Source: Carboxylicivirga sp. (GTDB taxonomy: Bacteria > Bacteroidota > Bacteroidia > Bacteroidales > Marinilabiliaceae). Taken from it: DNA of 41,479 bases. The notes under the pieces are model-generated. The model worked only from the letters and a program-made list of their open reading frames with translations. It ran no database searches and was not told the DNA's origin. Position 1 is the stretch's first letter, and each line of letters begins with the position of its first letter. Below, one piece after another: positions 24,906 through 32,962 of the stretch. The DNA is taken from positions 1 to 41,479 of the forward strand of contig JAOARW010000084.1 in assembly GCA_025210475.1 (NCBI GenBank). The letters run 5' to 3'. The position numbers were made by a program, and so were the translations under genes.

Positions 24906-26804
24906 ATGAATTTGAAACAAATCACATTAACTTTAATTATAGTCGGCTCATTTTTATTGAGCTCTTGTACCAAAAAACCACAAAGCTATCTTGTTCAATC
25001 GCCCGATGGTGAGGTGCAGTTATCCATTATACCGAATTCAAATCAATTTAAATATCAATTAAATAAAGGCGATGTATCTCTAATTGATGGGGGGCGTCTA
25101 TCACTTATTGATAGTTGTGAGTTTGAAGTGATCGATGCGAATATCACCGAAAATAGTAGTCAATGGAAAACGGTGTGGGGACAATTTGATACCATAACAG
25201 ATCATCACAATCAGTTGCAATTAAAATTAAAATGGAAGCATGTAGAAGGTCAATTATTGACGCGTGTTTATAACGATGGCGTGGCCTTTCGCTTTATAGC
25301 CGATGCTCAGGAAGATTCAACAGCCATTAATTTTTATTGTAGTTACCCAATGCCAAAGGATCGAGGAATGTATTTTCCAGCCGGCGAGAAAGAACCACTG
25401 GGGCCTTTAAACATAGATGAATTAAAAGAGCATAAAAGCTTGGATGTGCCTATGGTTGTTGAAACCCAACAAGATGGTTTTATGGCCGTGCTTGAATCTG
25501 ATTTATATTCAGCAGCGGATCATTTTGAGGTGATGCGATTAAGGGTTGATTCGATAAATAAGAGCCTATATACTTCTCGCAAAACGGTTCTTTCCAAATC
25601 TCAGATGACGACTCCCTGGCAAGTAATCCTAACTGGTTCCGAACCTGGTAAATTGCTCGAAAGCACGACTTGTCTTAATTTGGCAACGCCATGTCAGCTG
25701 GAGAATACAGACTGGATAAAGCCTGGTAAAACATTGTGGGATTGGCGGGTACATGGTTATACTGCTGAGGATGGGTTTAAATATGGGATTAACACAGAGA
25801 GTTATAAGCGTTTTATTGATTTTGCCTCCGAGCAACAATTGGAATATTTCCTGATCGACGATGCCTGGTATACAAAGGTTTCGAAAGGTCATTTTACACT
25901 TTCTCCCAAACTTAATCTGAATGCGGTAATTGATTATGCCCAGGAAAAGAAAGTGGATTTACTATTGTACTATGATCGTCGACATGGTTATTATGGCGAT
26001 GATGAGCTATTCCCATATTACCAATCGTTACACATGAAGGGTATTAAGTATGGATTTATGCAGGATAATGTACCATTTACCCGTTATGCAGTTGAAGAGA
26101 GTGCTAAAAGCCAATTGTTAATTAATTTCCATGATGGGCCAGCGGCTATGACGGGTTTGGAGCGAACATTACCCAATGCAATTACCCGCGAATATTGTCA
26201 TGCACAACAAGATTCGAGAAAATGTTTCAGGCCTGAGTCATTCCTAAAAATGGCCATGATAAATGCTTTATCCGGTCCGCTTGACATGAATAACGGTAAT
26301 TTTAATATCATCGGCATTAATGCAGGCGAACGAGAAAAAGGCCCACGAAAAAAGAACAGTTATTTAACAACGGTTGTTTCCGAAGTTGCACGAACTCTGG
26401 TCATTTATACCGGTTTACTTTGTCTGCCCGATGCTCCTGAAGCTTATGCCGAAAAAGCAGATTTATTTGAATTTATAAAGAAGATGCCGGTAGGACAGTG
26501 GAATGAATCAAAAGTTTTGCATTCAAAAATAGGGGAGTACATTACAAGCGCTCGTCGGGCCAATGATGAATGGTTTATTGGAAGTGTGGCATCGCAGAAA
26601 GGGGCAGAGCTGGAAATAAATTTTGATTTTCTGGAAGAAGGACAAAACTACTCTGCCACATTATATGAAGATACACCAGAAACAAATTGTTACAACAATC
26701 AGGAAGCCTACAGTATTCGTACCATTCAGGTAAAAAAAGGAGACAAACTTAAAATAGTGATGGCAGAAGGAGGAGGGCACTGCATGTGGTTAAAACCTTT
26801 GTAG
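24906..26804 (+). CDS. GH97 family lipoprotein with altered catalytic positions
   Basis: A 632-residue GH97 protein, lipobox LSSC (Cys21), with Lys rather than acidic residues after it, which suggests the periplasmic side. N-terminal beta-sandwich (DGEVQLSIIP; YNDGVAFRFI), then barrel (WDWRVHGYTAEDG; FLIDDAWY; LINFHDGPAAMTGLERTLPN) and C-terminal domain (GHCMWLKPL). GH97 contains inverting alpha-glucosidases (SusB) and retaining alpha-galactosidases. At the position of the retaining nucleophile (KVDF) this protein reads K381-Y-G-F, so the Asp is Gly as in the inverting type. The usual TREGxRGxE reads TREYCHAQQD (427-436), so the Glu is Gln435. MNALSGPLD-like landmark is kept (ALSGPLDMNNGNF). 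It may belong to an uncharacterised GH97 subgroup with a different proton-transfer set; activity cannot be assumed. Confidence 0.85.
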   Translation: MNLKQITLTLIIVGSFLLSSCTKKPQSYLVQSPDGEVQLSIIPNSNQFKYQLNKGDVSLIDGGRLSLIDSCEFEVIDANITENSSQWKTVWGQFDTITDHHNQLQLKLKWKHVEGQLLTRVYNDGVAFRFIADAQEDSTAINFYCSYPMPKDRGMYFPAGEKEPLGPLNIDELKEHKSLDVPMVVETQQDGFMAVLESDLYSAADHFEVMRLRVDSINKSLYTSRKTVLSKSQMTTPWQVILTGSEPGKLLESTTCLNLATPCQLENTDWIKPGKTLWDWRVHGYTAEDGFKYGINTESYKRFIDFASEQQLEYFLIDDAWYTKVSKGHFTLSPKLNLNAVIDYAQEKKVDLLLYYDRRHGYYGDDELFPYYQSLHMKGIKYGFMQDNVPFTRYAVEESAKSQLLINFHDGPAAMTGLERTLPNAITREYCHAQQDSRKCFRPESFLKMAMINALSGPLDMNNGNFNIIGINAGEREKGPRKKNSYLTTVVSEVARTLVIYTGLLCLPDAPEAYAEKADLFEFIKKMPVGQWNESKVLHSKIGEYITSARRANDEWFIGSVASQKGAELEINFDFLEEGQNYSATLYEDTPETNCYNNQEAYSIRTIQVKKGDKLKIVMAEGGGHCMWLKPL

Positions 26805-26847
26805 ATCAATCCTCATACTTTTATAGTTTTTGGAAAAAAAGTTATAT

Positions 26848-26880
26848 ATCCCCGTATAGTCAATACGGGGATTATTATTT
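26848..26880 (+). terminator. Terminator after GH97
   Basis: CCCCGTAT (26850-26857), loop AGTCA, ATACGGGG (26863-26870), with two flanking A-T pairs and then TATTATTT. A clear intrinsic terminator that closes the sulfatase-GH97 unit. Confidence 0.8.
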
Positions 26881-26987
26881 ATATGAAATTGTATTTTCAG
26901 TAAGATTTGACTGAGGAAGGACAAGAAATTTATTAGCTTTTGAAGCGAATTTATACCGAATTAAAGATCAGTGTAATATGATTTTTA

Positions 26988-27022
26988 TTGGAAATGAATG
27001 ATTGAAAACACTTGTATTTTTG
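26988..27022 (+). promoter_or_regulatory. Candidate promoter for the TPR protein gene
   Basis: TATTTTTG at 27015-27022 fits TAnnTTTG; TTG at 26988-26990 lies 24 bases upstream as a possible -33 element. The start codon is at 27068. Confidence 0.4.
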
Positions 27023-27067
27023 TATAAAATGCATTGTTTTGTGGCGTAAAACATAAAATAACGGATT

Positions 27068-27580
27068 ATGCTGGGAAAATACATTCGATTAATACTTGCC
27101 ATACTAACGATCACTGCTACAGTTTTTCTGTTTATGTATGGCTTTGGGGGCTGGGCTGCACTGGCAATAATTGTATCGTTACTATTGATTCTATTTCATT
27201 TTAAGAATGAGATGAACTTGCTGACATTTTATTTTGTCAGAAAAGGTAAGTTTGCATCGGCAGAGCGTATATTAGCTAAAGTAAAGCACCCCGAAAATAT
27301 GGTGAAAAGTCAGGAAGCTTATCATTATTACTTGTTAGGACTAACGCAAGCACAAAGCACGCCCGGTAAAGCAGAGAAAAGTTTTAAGAAGGCACTTTCT
27401 ACAGGGCTTCGCATGAAAAGTGATCAGGCCATGGCGAAGTTAAATCTGGCGGGTTTCTATCTTTCTAAACGTAATAAAAGGCTAGCTAAAATTCATCTTC
27501 AGGAAGCCAAAAAACTGGACAAGCAAAAAATGCTGACGGCTCAAATTAAAGAAGTTGAATTTATGATGAAACGAATTTAA
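27068..27580 (+). CDS. Small inner-membrane protein with TPR-like repeats
   Basis: A 170-residue protein with two N-terminal membrane helices (about residues 7-24 and 28-45, split by GFGGW) and a cytoplasmic helical part of two to three TPR-like units (GKFASAERILAKVKHPEN; AYHYYLLGLTQAQSTPGKAEKSFKKAL; AKLNLAGFYLSKRNKRLAKIHLQEAKKL). It has its own promoter and terminator, so it is probably a housekeeping or scaffold gene that happens to lie between the two halves of the locus. No precise function can be given. Confidence 0.65.
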   Translation: MLGKYIRLILAILTITATVFLFMYGFGGWAALAIIVSLLLILFHFKNEMNLLTFYFVRKGKFASAERILAKVKHPENMVKSQEAYHYYLLGLTQAQSTPGKAEKSFKKALSTGLRMKSDQAMAKLNLAGFYLSKRNKRLAKIHLQEAKKLDKQKMLTAQIKEVEFMMKRI

Positions 27581-27633
27581 TCAGAGTAGTTTTAGATGGA
27601 GCTTTCTAAGCTCAATCATTATAAATTAACAGG

Positions 27634-27667
27634 CATCCTTTCAATATTTTGGAAGGATGTTTTTTTA
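27634..27667 (+). terminator. Terminator after TPR protein gene
   Basis: CATCCTTTCAA (27634-27644) pairs with TTGGAAGGATG (27649-27659) with one G-T wobble around a four-base loop and is followed by seven T residues. A textbook intrinsic terminator. Confidence 0.8.
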
Positions 27668-27736
27668 TGAACTTGTCATCCCGACTTTATACAGGATTGA
27701 AAAGTTAAAGAGAGAACCTAAGCAGAAAATTGACAT

Positions 27737-27770
27737 TTTGATCACATTTTATAATTAATTGTTAGATTTG
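27737..27770 (+). promoter_or_regulatory. Promoter of the sigma/anti-sigma/susCD operon
   Basis: TTTG at 27737-27740 and TAGATTTG at 27763-27770, 22 bases apart, match the housekeeping Bacteroidota promoter pattern. The predicted start of transcription lies a few bases further on, within 25 bases of the TTG start codon, so the leader is very short. This would set the basal level of the sigma factor. Confidence 0.6.
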
Positions 27771-27795
27771 TTTGTATTAAAACAACAATTTCTAA

Positions 27796-28359
27796 TTGCA
27801 GGAAGAATTTACCATATTAAGGTTAAAGGCTGGTGATGAGCAAGCTTTTGAATTGCTTTATTATAAGTATTTCAGAAAACTATGCGCCTTTACTAATAAA
27901 TACCTTAATGATTATGAGGCAACACAGGAGGTTGTTCAGGAGGTTTTTTTTGCAGTTTGGAAAAACCGGAATTCTTTAAATACCGATAAATCGATTATTC
28001 CATACCTCTTTCAATTAGCGAAAAACAAGAGTCTGAATGTTCTTCGGCATTCGCAAGTCGAAGATAAGTATCAGGATGTTATTAAAGCAGCTTACCTACA
28101 AGGTGATTATATCGATTCTCATGATTCTTTATTGGCTAAAGAAATTGAAATCAAAACCCAGGAAGTATTGGATCGTTTGCCTGAGCAATGTCGAAAAATC
28201 TTTATATTGAGTCGTCAACAAGGAAAGAAGCACAAAGAGATTGCAGAAGAGTTGAATATTTCGAAAAAGACTGTTGAAACGCAGATTGGCAGGGCTTTGA
28301 AGGTGTTTCGGAAAGAGCTAAAGGAATACCTAACAACATTTTTGCTGACAGTTATTTAA
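27796..28359 (+). CDS. ECF RNA polymerase sigma factor, FecI/SusCD-associated type
   Basis: A 187-residue sigma-70 factor of the ECF family. TTG at 27796 is the only usable start: the codon before it is TAA and no ATG or GTG follows before region 2. Region 2 contains FELLYYKYFRKLCAFTNKYL and EVVQEVFFAVWKNRN; region 4 contains LPEQCRKIFILSRQQGKKHKEIA and the recognition helix ISKKTVETQIGRALK. This is the Bacteroidota group that works with FecR-like anti-sigma factors and STN-bearing SusC proteins: glycan import by SusC releases the sigma factor, which activates the PUL. The anti-sigma gene begins 76 bases downstream. Confidence 0.93.
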   Translation: MQEEFTILRLKAGDEQAFELLYYKYFRKLCAFTNKYLNDYEATQEVVQEVFFAVWKNRNSLNTDKSIIPYLFQLAKNKSLNVLRHSQVEDKYQDVIKAAYLQGDYIDSHDSLLAKEIEIKTQEVLDRLPEQCRKIFILSRQQGKKHKEIAEELNISKKTVETQIGRALKVFRKELKEYLTTFLLTVI

Positions 28360-28435
28360 ATTTTTCCACTTTTTTTTGATTTTGTGTAAGGGTTAATTTC
28401 TACTTCGGTGTACTACCTGTAAGAAAGGTTTTAAA

Positions 28436-29449
28436 ATGAAGGAAGAATTTGACCATAAAAAGCTATTGATTCGGTTTTTTGATCATTCTGCAACAGATGA
28501 TGAATTGAACGAATTGACTCATTGGCTTTCAGAATCTAATGAAAACAAACAACTTTTTAATGAATTTAATGAGAGTCACCAATTTGCAGATATTACCTTA
28601 AATGGATGGGTTTATGATTTGGAGTCAAATTGGACTCAATTAAAGAATCGCATTAAAAAAGATCAGAGGACTCCCGAAATTAAAATACTAAGCAAAGTAC
28701 ACTACTTATGGTTGCGCAGTACAGCCATTATTGCTGTTATGCTAATGCTTGGTTCCATCGCTTGGATGTTTCATAAACAGTTATCTACCGAGCTAGATCA
28801 TTCACCTCTTAGTGTTGTAGCTCCTCCAGGACAAAAAAGTAAGGTAGAGTTGCAGGATGGAAGTACCGTTTGGCTCAACTCTGGAAGTGTATTAACATAT
28901 GCCTACAATGCTGTTTCTAAAAAGCGCATTGTTAAGCTACAGGGAGAGGCCTTTTTTGATGTTGCTAAGGACAAAACAAAACCTTTTATTGTAAGCACAG
29001 ATGAAATAGACTTAGTGGTTTATGGAACTCGATTTAATGTGCAGGCCTATGAAGATGAAGAGATTATTGAAGCCACACTCGAAGAAGGTAGTATTGGGGT
29101 AAATATTCCATCGAGTGGAAGAGAATGGCTATTGAAACCAGGACAACAATGCATTTATAATAAACTTAAAAAAACGATAGATATTAAATACACAAATGTT
29201 AACAAGTACATTTGTTGGAAAGAAGACAAGCTGGTCTTTGATGAAAACACCCTTGAGGAAGTGGTTCAGAAGCTGGAGCGTTGGTATGGTATCAGCATAG
29301 AACTGGATCCTCAACTAAATAATTCAGAAAAACTGACATTAACCGTTACTCATGAAAGCTTAACCGAAATACTGGAAATACTTAAAGTTGTTGCACCTAT
29401 ACAATATGAAATCAATGAAAGAAACGTGAGAATAATAAAAAGAAATTAA
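28436..29449 (+). CDS. FecR-family anti-sigma factor
   Basis: A 337-residue single-pass inner-membrane protein. The cytoplasmic N-terminus (about residues 1-88, with ATDDELNELTHWL) binds the sigma factor; the membrane helix is near residues 92-111 (STAIIAVMLMLGSIAWMF). In the periplasm a FecR domain (SVVAPPGQKSKVELQDGSTV; VKLQGEAFFDVAKD) is followed by a DUF4974-type C-terminal domain (LEEVVQKLERWYGISIELD) that contacts the STN domain of SusC. It is co-transcribed with the sigma gene and precedes susC by 85 bases that carry two hairpins. Confidence 0.93.
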   Translation: MKEEFDHKKLLIRFFDHSATDDELNELTHWLSESNENKQLFNEFNESHQFADITLNGWVYDLESNWTQLKNRIKKDQRTPEIKILSKVHYLWLRSTAIIAVMLMLGSIAWMFHKQLSTELDHSPLSVVAPPGQKSKVELQDGSTVWLNSGSVLTYAYNAVSKKRIVKLQGEAFFDVAKDKTKPFIVSTDEIDLVVYGTRFNVQAYEDEEIIEATLEEGSIGVNIPSSGREWLLKPGQQCIYNKLKKTIDIKYTNVNKYICWKEDKLVFDENTLEEVVQKLERWYGISIELDPQLNNSEKLTLTVTHESLTEILEILKVVAPIQYEINERNVRIIKRN

Positions 29450-29453
29450 AATA

Positions 29454-29506
29454 AAGGGAAGTGCTACAACACCTCCCTTAATTAAACACTCGTGCTACAA
29501 CACGAG
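29454..29506 (+). promoter_or_regulatory. Two tandem hairpins with identical loops before susC
   Basis: Hairpin 1: AAGGGAAGTG (29454-29463), loop CTACAA, CACCTCCCTT (29470-29479), one mismatch. Hairpin 2: CTCGTG (29489-29494), loop CTACAA, CACGAG (29501-29506), perfect. The 12-base core GTGCTACAACAC is present in both. They sit 5 bases after fecR and 29 bases before the susC ATG. They could be an mRNA-processing or stability element, partial attenuator, or a protein/sRNA binding site that sets the higher level of susC relative to fecR. Confidence 0.6.
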
Positions 29507-29534
29507 GTATTATAAACTATAACAAGTCAAATTT

Positions 29535-32500
29535 ATGAAAAAAAAACTGATGTTTAACGTCAGCCGGGAGAATTATACCTTGCTGAGATGGTTTCGGATT
29601 ATGAAAATAATGACCTGTATCTTATTAATTGGCCTTATGCCAATTTCGGCTAGTGTTTATTCACAAGACAAGGAGATTAATGTCAAGTCGATGCATTCGT
29701 CTATAAAAGAAGTATTAAGGCATATTGAAGAAGTAAGCAATTATTCCTTTGTTTATAATCAGGCTGCTATTAATGTTGATCAGGTGGTTACTGTGCAGAC
29801 CGAAAAGCAAAGCATAATGGATATCCTTGATGAAATATTGGAAGGGAAAGGAATCCATTACAAAATTGTTGAAAACAAAGTCATCCTATATCCCTCCAAC
29901 AGTGTGAAAGCAGAAAACCAGGACAACGTTTTTACCGTGAAAGGAGCAGTAACCGATGCTGATGGTGAACCATTGCCGGGGGTTAATGTATTTGAACAAG
30001 GCAACCCTACCAATGGTGTTATTACTGGTATCGATGGCAATTATTCCATTCAGATAAGTTCGCCCGACGCTATCCTGTCATTTACATATATTGGCTTCGA
30101 AGCACAGGATGTAAATGTCTCAGGCCGTTCTAATATTAACATTACCTTGGTTGAGGAGTTTACCGATCTTGATGAAGTTGTAGTGGTTGGGTATGGTACC
30201 CAGAGAAAGGTAAACTTGACAGGTGCTGTTGCAACGATTGATGGCGAAGCACTGGAGAGTCGTCCAACGGAAAATATATTGAAATCGTTGCAGGGAACAG
30301 TTCCTGGTGTTACCATCATAGATCGTCCTGGTGGCACTTCCATAAGTATTCGTGGTCGAGGAACTTTTGCCGGAGCTTCCAGCCCTCTTTATATTGTTGA
30401 TGGAATTGAAGTAGGCAGTGATTTTTTCAATAATCTGGATCCTACTGTTGTTGAAAATATTTCGTTTTTAAAAGATGCAGCTTCTGCATCAATCTATGGA
30501 GCTAAAGCGGCTTATGGTGTAGTGCTGGTGACAACTAAGCAAGGAAAAAAAGAAGCTTTACATGTCACTTACAATGGATCATATGGTGCACAGAAGGCTA
30601 CCTACATACCCGAAGTTCTTAATTCGACACAATATGCAGAGATGTATCGCACTTCGGAGTTGAATAGTGGAATTGAGGAAGCCAATCTGCGCTATAGTCT
30701 GGAAGATATTCAAAAGTATAGAGATGGGTCAGATCCTGACTTATATCCAAATTCCAATTGGTTTGATCTTGTTCTTGAACCTTCGGCCATGTTTACCAAG
30801 CACAGTCTGAATTTATCAGGAGGATCAGATAAAGTACAATACCTTTTCGGTTTAGGTTATCAACGCGATGAATCATTAACACCGGGTATTGCAACCGACA
30901 GGTATAATTTCTTAACGAAAGCTACCGCCGATTTAAAAGATTGGTTAACGGTATCCACCAATGTTAACTTCATTTATAAAAAGTATAATAATGACCTGGG
31001 AGGATCTTCCTTAACTGAATTCTTAAGAGTTCCCCCAACACAAGTTGCCCGACACACAAATGGTAATTGGGGGTCAGTCAGAGATTTTCGACAGGCAACA
31101 GCCGAAGAGATTGGTTATAATCCTTTACGTCGTTTGATGACCAGAGGGCGAGATTATAATGATACCAAACACTTTTTGGGTAATGTGAATGCCGTAATTA
31201 AGCCATTTGAAGGATTTAAGTTTACCAATCAATTAGCTTATAACTTTTACGATTACCGAAGATTTGAATTTCTGAATACGCTTGAGGGAGTACCGAGTTA
31301 TATAAATCCTAACGAAACACCAATTGCTGGTTCGGATGTTAACCAAATGAAGAATTATTGGAGTTATAGCGAAAAGTTAGTTTATGATGGATGGATTAAC
31401 TATGATAAAACCTTAAACTCGATACATAATATTGGAATCATGCTTGGTATGCATGCTGATAGCTGGCATTCGAAGAATTTGGATGTGGGACGTAAAATGT
31501 TCCCAAGTAATGATATGAATGCGATCAGTGGCGGCTCAACTGATCCGGATAACCAATTAACAACTAAAGGCGCATTTAATGAAGAAACAAGTTTATCGTA
31601 TTTTGGCCGGGTAACTTACGATCTTGATGGTAGATACTTGTTTGAAGCGAACTTTAGAGCTGATGCTTCATCTCGCTTTGCAAATGTAGGTAAGTGGGGT
31701 TATTTTCCTTCATTCTCTGCCGGATGGCGCCTAAGCGAAGAAGCCTTTATGAGTAACCTTGACTGGTTGGACAATTTAAAAATCAGAGCTTCGTGGGGGA
31801 AAAATGGTAACATTCGCAATGTAGGTTTGTATGATACTTATGACACCTTTAGTGGTGCAGGTACTGTATATAATGGGGGTCTTGTATTGCCTATCCTGGA
31901 AGAAGGGCGTATTTCAAACCCTTCATTGACTTGGGAAAAAACAACGACAACAGATATTGGTTTTGATTTGTCGATTAAACGTGGCCTAATCGGACTTACT
32001 TTCGATTACTATGAACGTATTACGGATGATATTTTAGTGGAACAGACCGATATTTTGCCTGAAACAGGTATATCTAATCTACCTTATAAGAACGTTGGTA
32101 AGGTCGATAATAGCGGTATTGAATTAGCATTAACACACCAAAAGAGTTTTGGTGACTTTTCGTACAATGTAGGTTTTAATATGGCCTACATTAAGAATGA
32201 AATAACCGATTTAGGAGATGGTATCGATAAGTTGCCACCGAGTGGATATTGGATTAACCAGGTAGGACAGGCAATAGGAAGCTTTTATATGTATGAAGCT
32301 GATGGCTTATATTCAACTGAGGATATTGCTAATGGAAATGTAAATGAATTTGGAGGCTATGATATTGAAGCAGGAATGGTTAAGCTGGTTGATCAGGACG
32401 GAGATGGAGAGATAACAGCTGATGATCGGAAAATTGTGGGGAGCGATGTGCCTGATCTAACCTATGGTGTGAATATTGAGCTTAACTACAAAGGATTCTC

Positions 32501-32936
32501 ACTTTCGGCATTGGGTCAAGGTATCTCAGGTGTAAAATTATACATGGATAATGAAGCTTCACAGGCTTTCTTTAATAGTTCAGTGCCTCGCAAGTGGCAG
32601 TTGGATAACTGGACTCCTGAAAATCAGAATGCTCGCTATCCTAAATTATATAAAGAGAACGATTTACGTTATCAATATAACTCAATTCAATCGTCTTACT
32701 GGTTGTTCAATGCGGATTATTTTCGAATCAAAAACATAACCTTCGGTTACACCTTGCCAAAACATATAGTGACGCCGGTTGGTCTCGAAAAAGTTAGGGT
32801 ATTCGTCTCAGGCGATAATCTGTTTACAATAAGAGGAGACAAACGAATGGAAGATTTTGATCCGGAAAGATCATCTGGTCGAGGTGCTCAATTAGGCATG
32901 AAAACATATACTGCCGGTGTTTCAGTTACTTTTTAA
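29535..32936 (+). CDS. susC: SusC-like TonB-dependent glycan importer with STN signalling domain
   Basis: A 1133-residue outer-membrane importer. Signal peptide to about residue 44 (ISASVYSQ); N-terminal STN (secretin/TonB) domain near residues 46-119 (SSIKEVLRHIEEVSNYSFVYN), the element that contacts the anti-sigma factor; a carboxypeptidase-regulatory-like domain near 128-212 (VKGAVTDADGEPLPGVNV); TonB-box region LDEVVVVGYGTQ; plug (SLQGTVPGVTI; ISIRGRGTF; LYIVDGIEV) and a 22-strand barrel ending ...TYTAGVSVTF. The substrate is brought in through the SusC/SusD lid complex using energy from TonB. Carrying an STN domain makes it part of the sigma-regulated circuit coded just upstream. susD follows after 26 bases. 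Confidence 0.96.
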   Translation: MKKKLMFNVSRENYTLLRWFRIMKIMTCILLIGLMPISASVYSQDKEINVKSMHSSIKEVLRHIEEVSNYSFVYNQAAINVDQVVTVQTEKQSIMDILDEILEGKGIHYKIVENKVILYPSNSVKAENQDNVFTVKGAVTDADGEPLPGVNVFEQGNPTNGVITGIDGNYSIQISSPDAILSFTYIGFEAQDVNVSGRSNINITLVEEFTDLDEVVVVGYGTQRKVNLTGAVATIDGEALESRPTENILKSLQGTVPGVTIIDRPGGTSISIRGRGTFAGASSPLYIVDGIEVGSDFFNNLDPTVVENISFLKDAASASIYGAKAAYGVVLVTTKQGKKEALHVTYNGSYGAQKATYIPEVLNSTQYAEMYRTSELNSGIEEANLRYSLEDIQKYRDGSDPDLYPNSNWFDLVLEPSAMFTKHSLNLSGGSDKVQYLFGLGYQRDESLTPGIATDRYNFLTKATADLKDWLTVSTNVNFIYKKYNNDLGGSSLTEFLRVPPTQVARHTNGNWGSVRDFRQATAEEIGYNPLRRLMTRGRDYNDTKHFLGNVNAVIKPFEGFKFTNQLAYNFYDYRRFEFLNTLEGVPSYINPNETPIAGSDVNQMKNYWSYSEKLVYDGWINYDKTLNSIHNIGIMLGMHADSWHSKNLDVGRKMFPSNDMNAISGGSTDPDNQLTTKGAFNEETSLSYFGRVTYDLDGRYLFEANFRADASSRFANVGKWGYFPSFSAGWRLSEEAFMSNLDWLDNLKIRASWGKNGNIRNVGLYDTYDTFSGAGTVYNGGLVLPILEEGRISNPSLTWEKTTTTDIGFDLSIKRGLIGLTFDYYERITDDILVEQTDILPETGISNLPYKNVGKVDNSGIELALTHQKSFGDFSYNVGFNMAYIKNEITDLGDGIDKLPPSGYWINQVGQAIGSFYMYEADGLYSTEDIANGNVNEFGGYDIEAGMVKLVDQDGDGEITADDRKIVGSDVPDLTYGVNIELNYKGFSLSALGQGISGVKLYMDNEASQAFFNSSVPRKWQLDNWTPENQNARYPKLYKENDLRYQYNSIQSSYWLFNADYFRIKNITFGYTLPKHIVTPVGLEKVRVFVSGDNLFTIRGDKRMEDFDPERSSGRGAQLGMKTYTAGVSVTF

Positions 32937-32962
32937 TCAACAGTTCTTAAATCAGAAATGCA

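Noticed and set aside
27796..32936. A ferric siderophore (FecI/FecR/FecA) system
   Set aside because: The TonB-dependent protein is long, has the SusC-type N-terminal domain and is followed immediately by a SusD gene, so it is a glycan importer with the same style of regulation.
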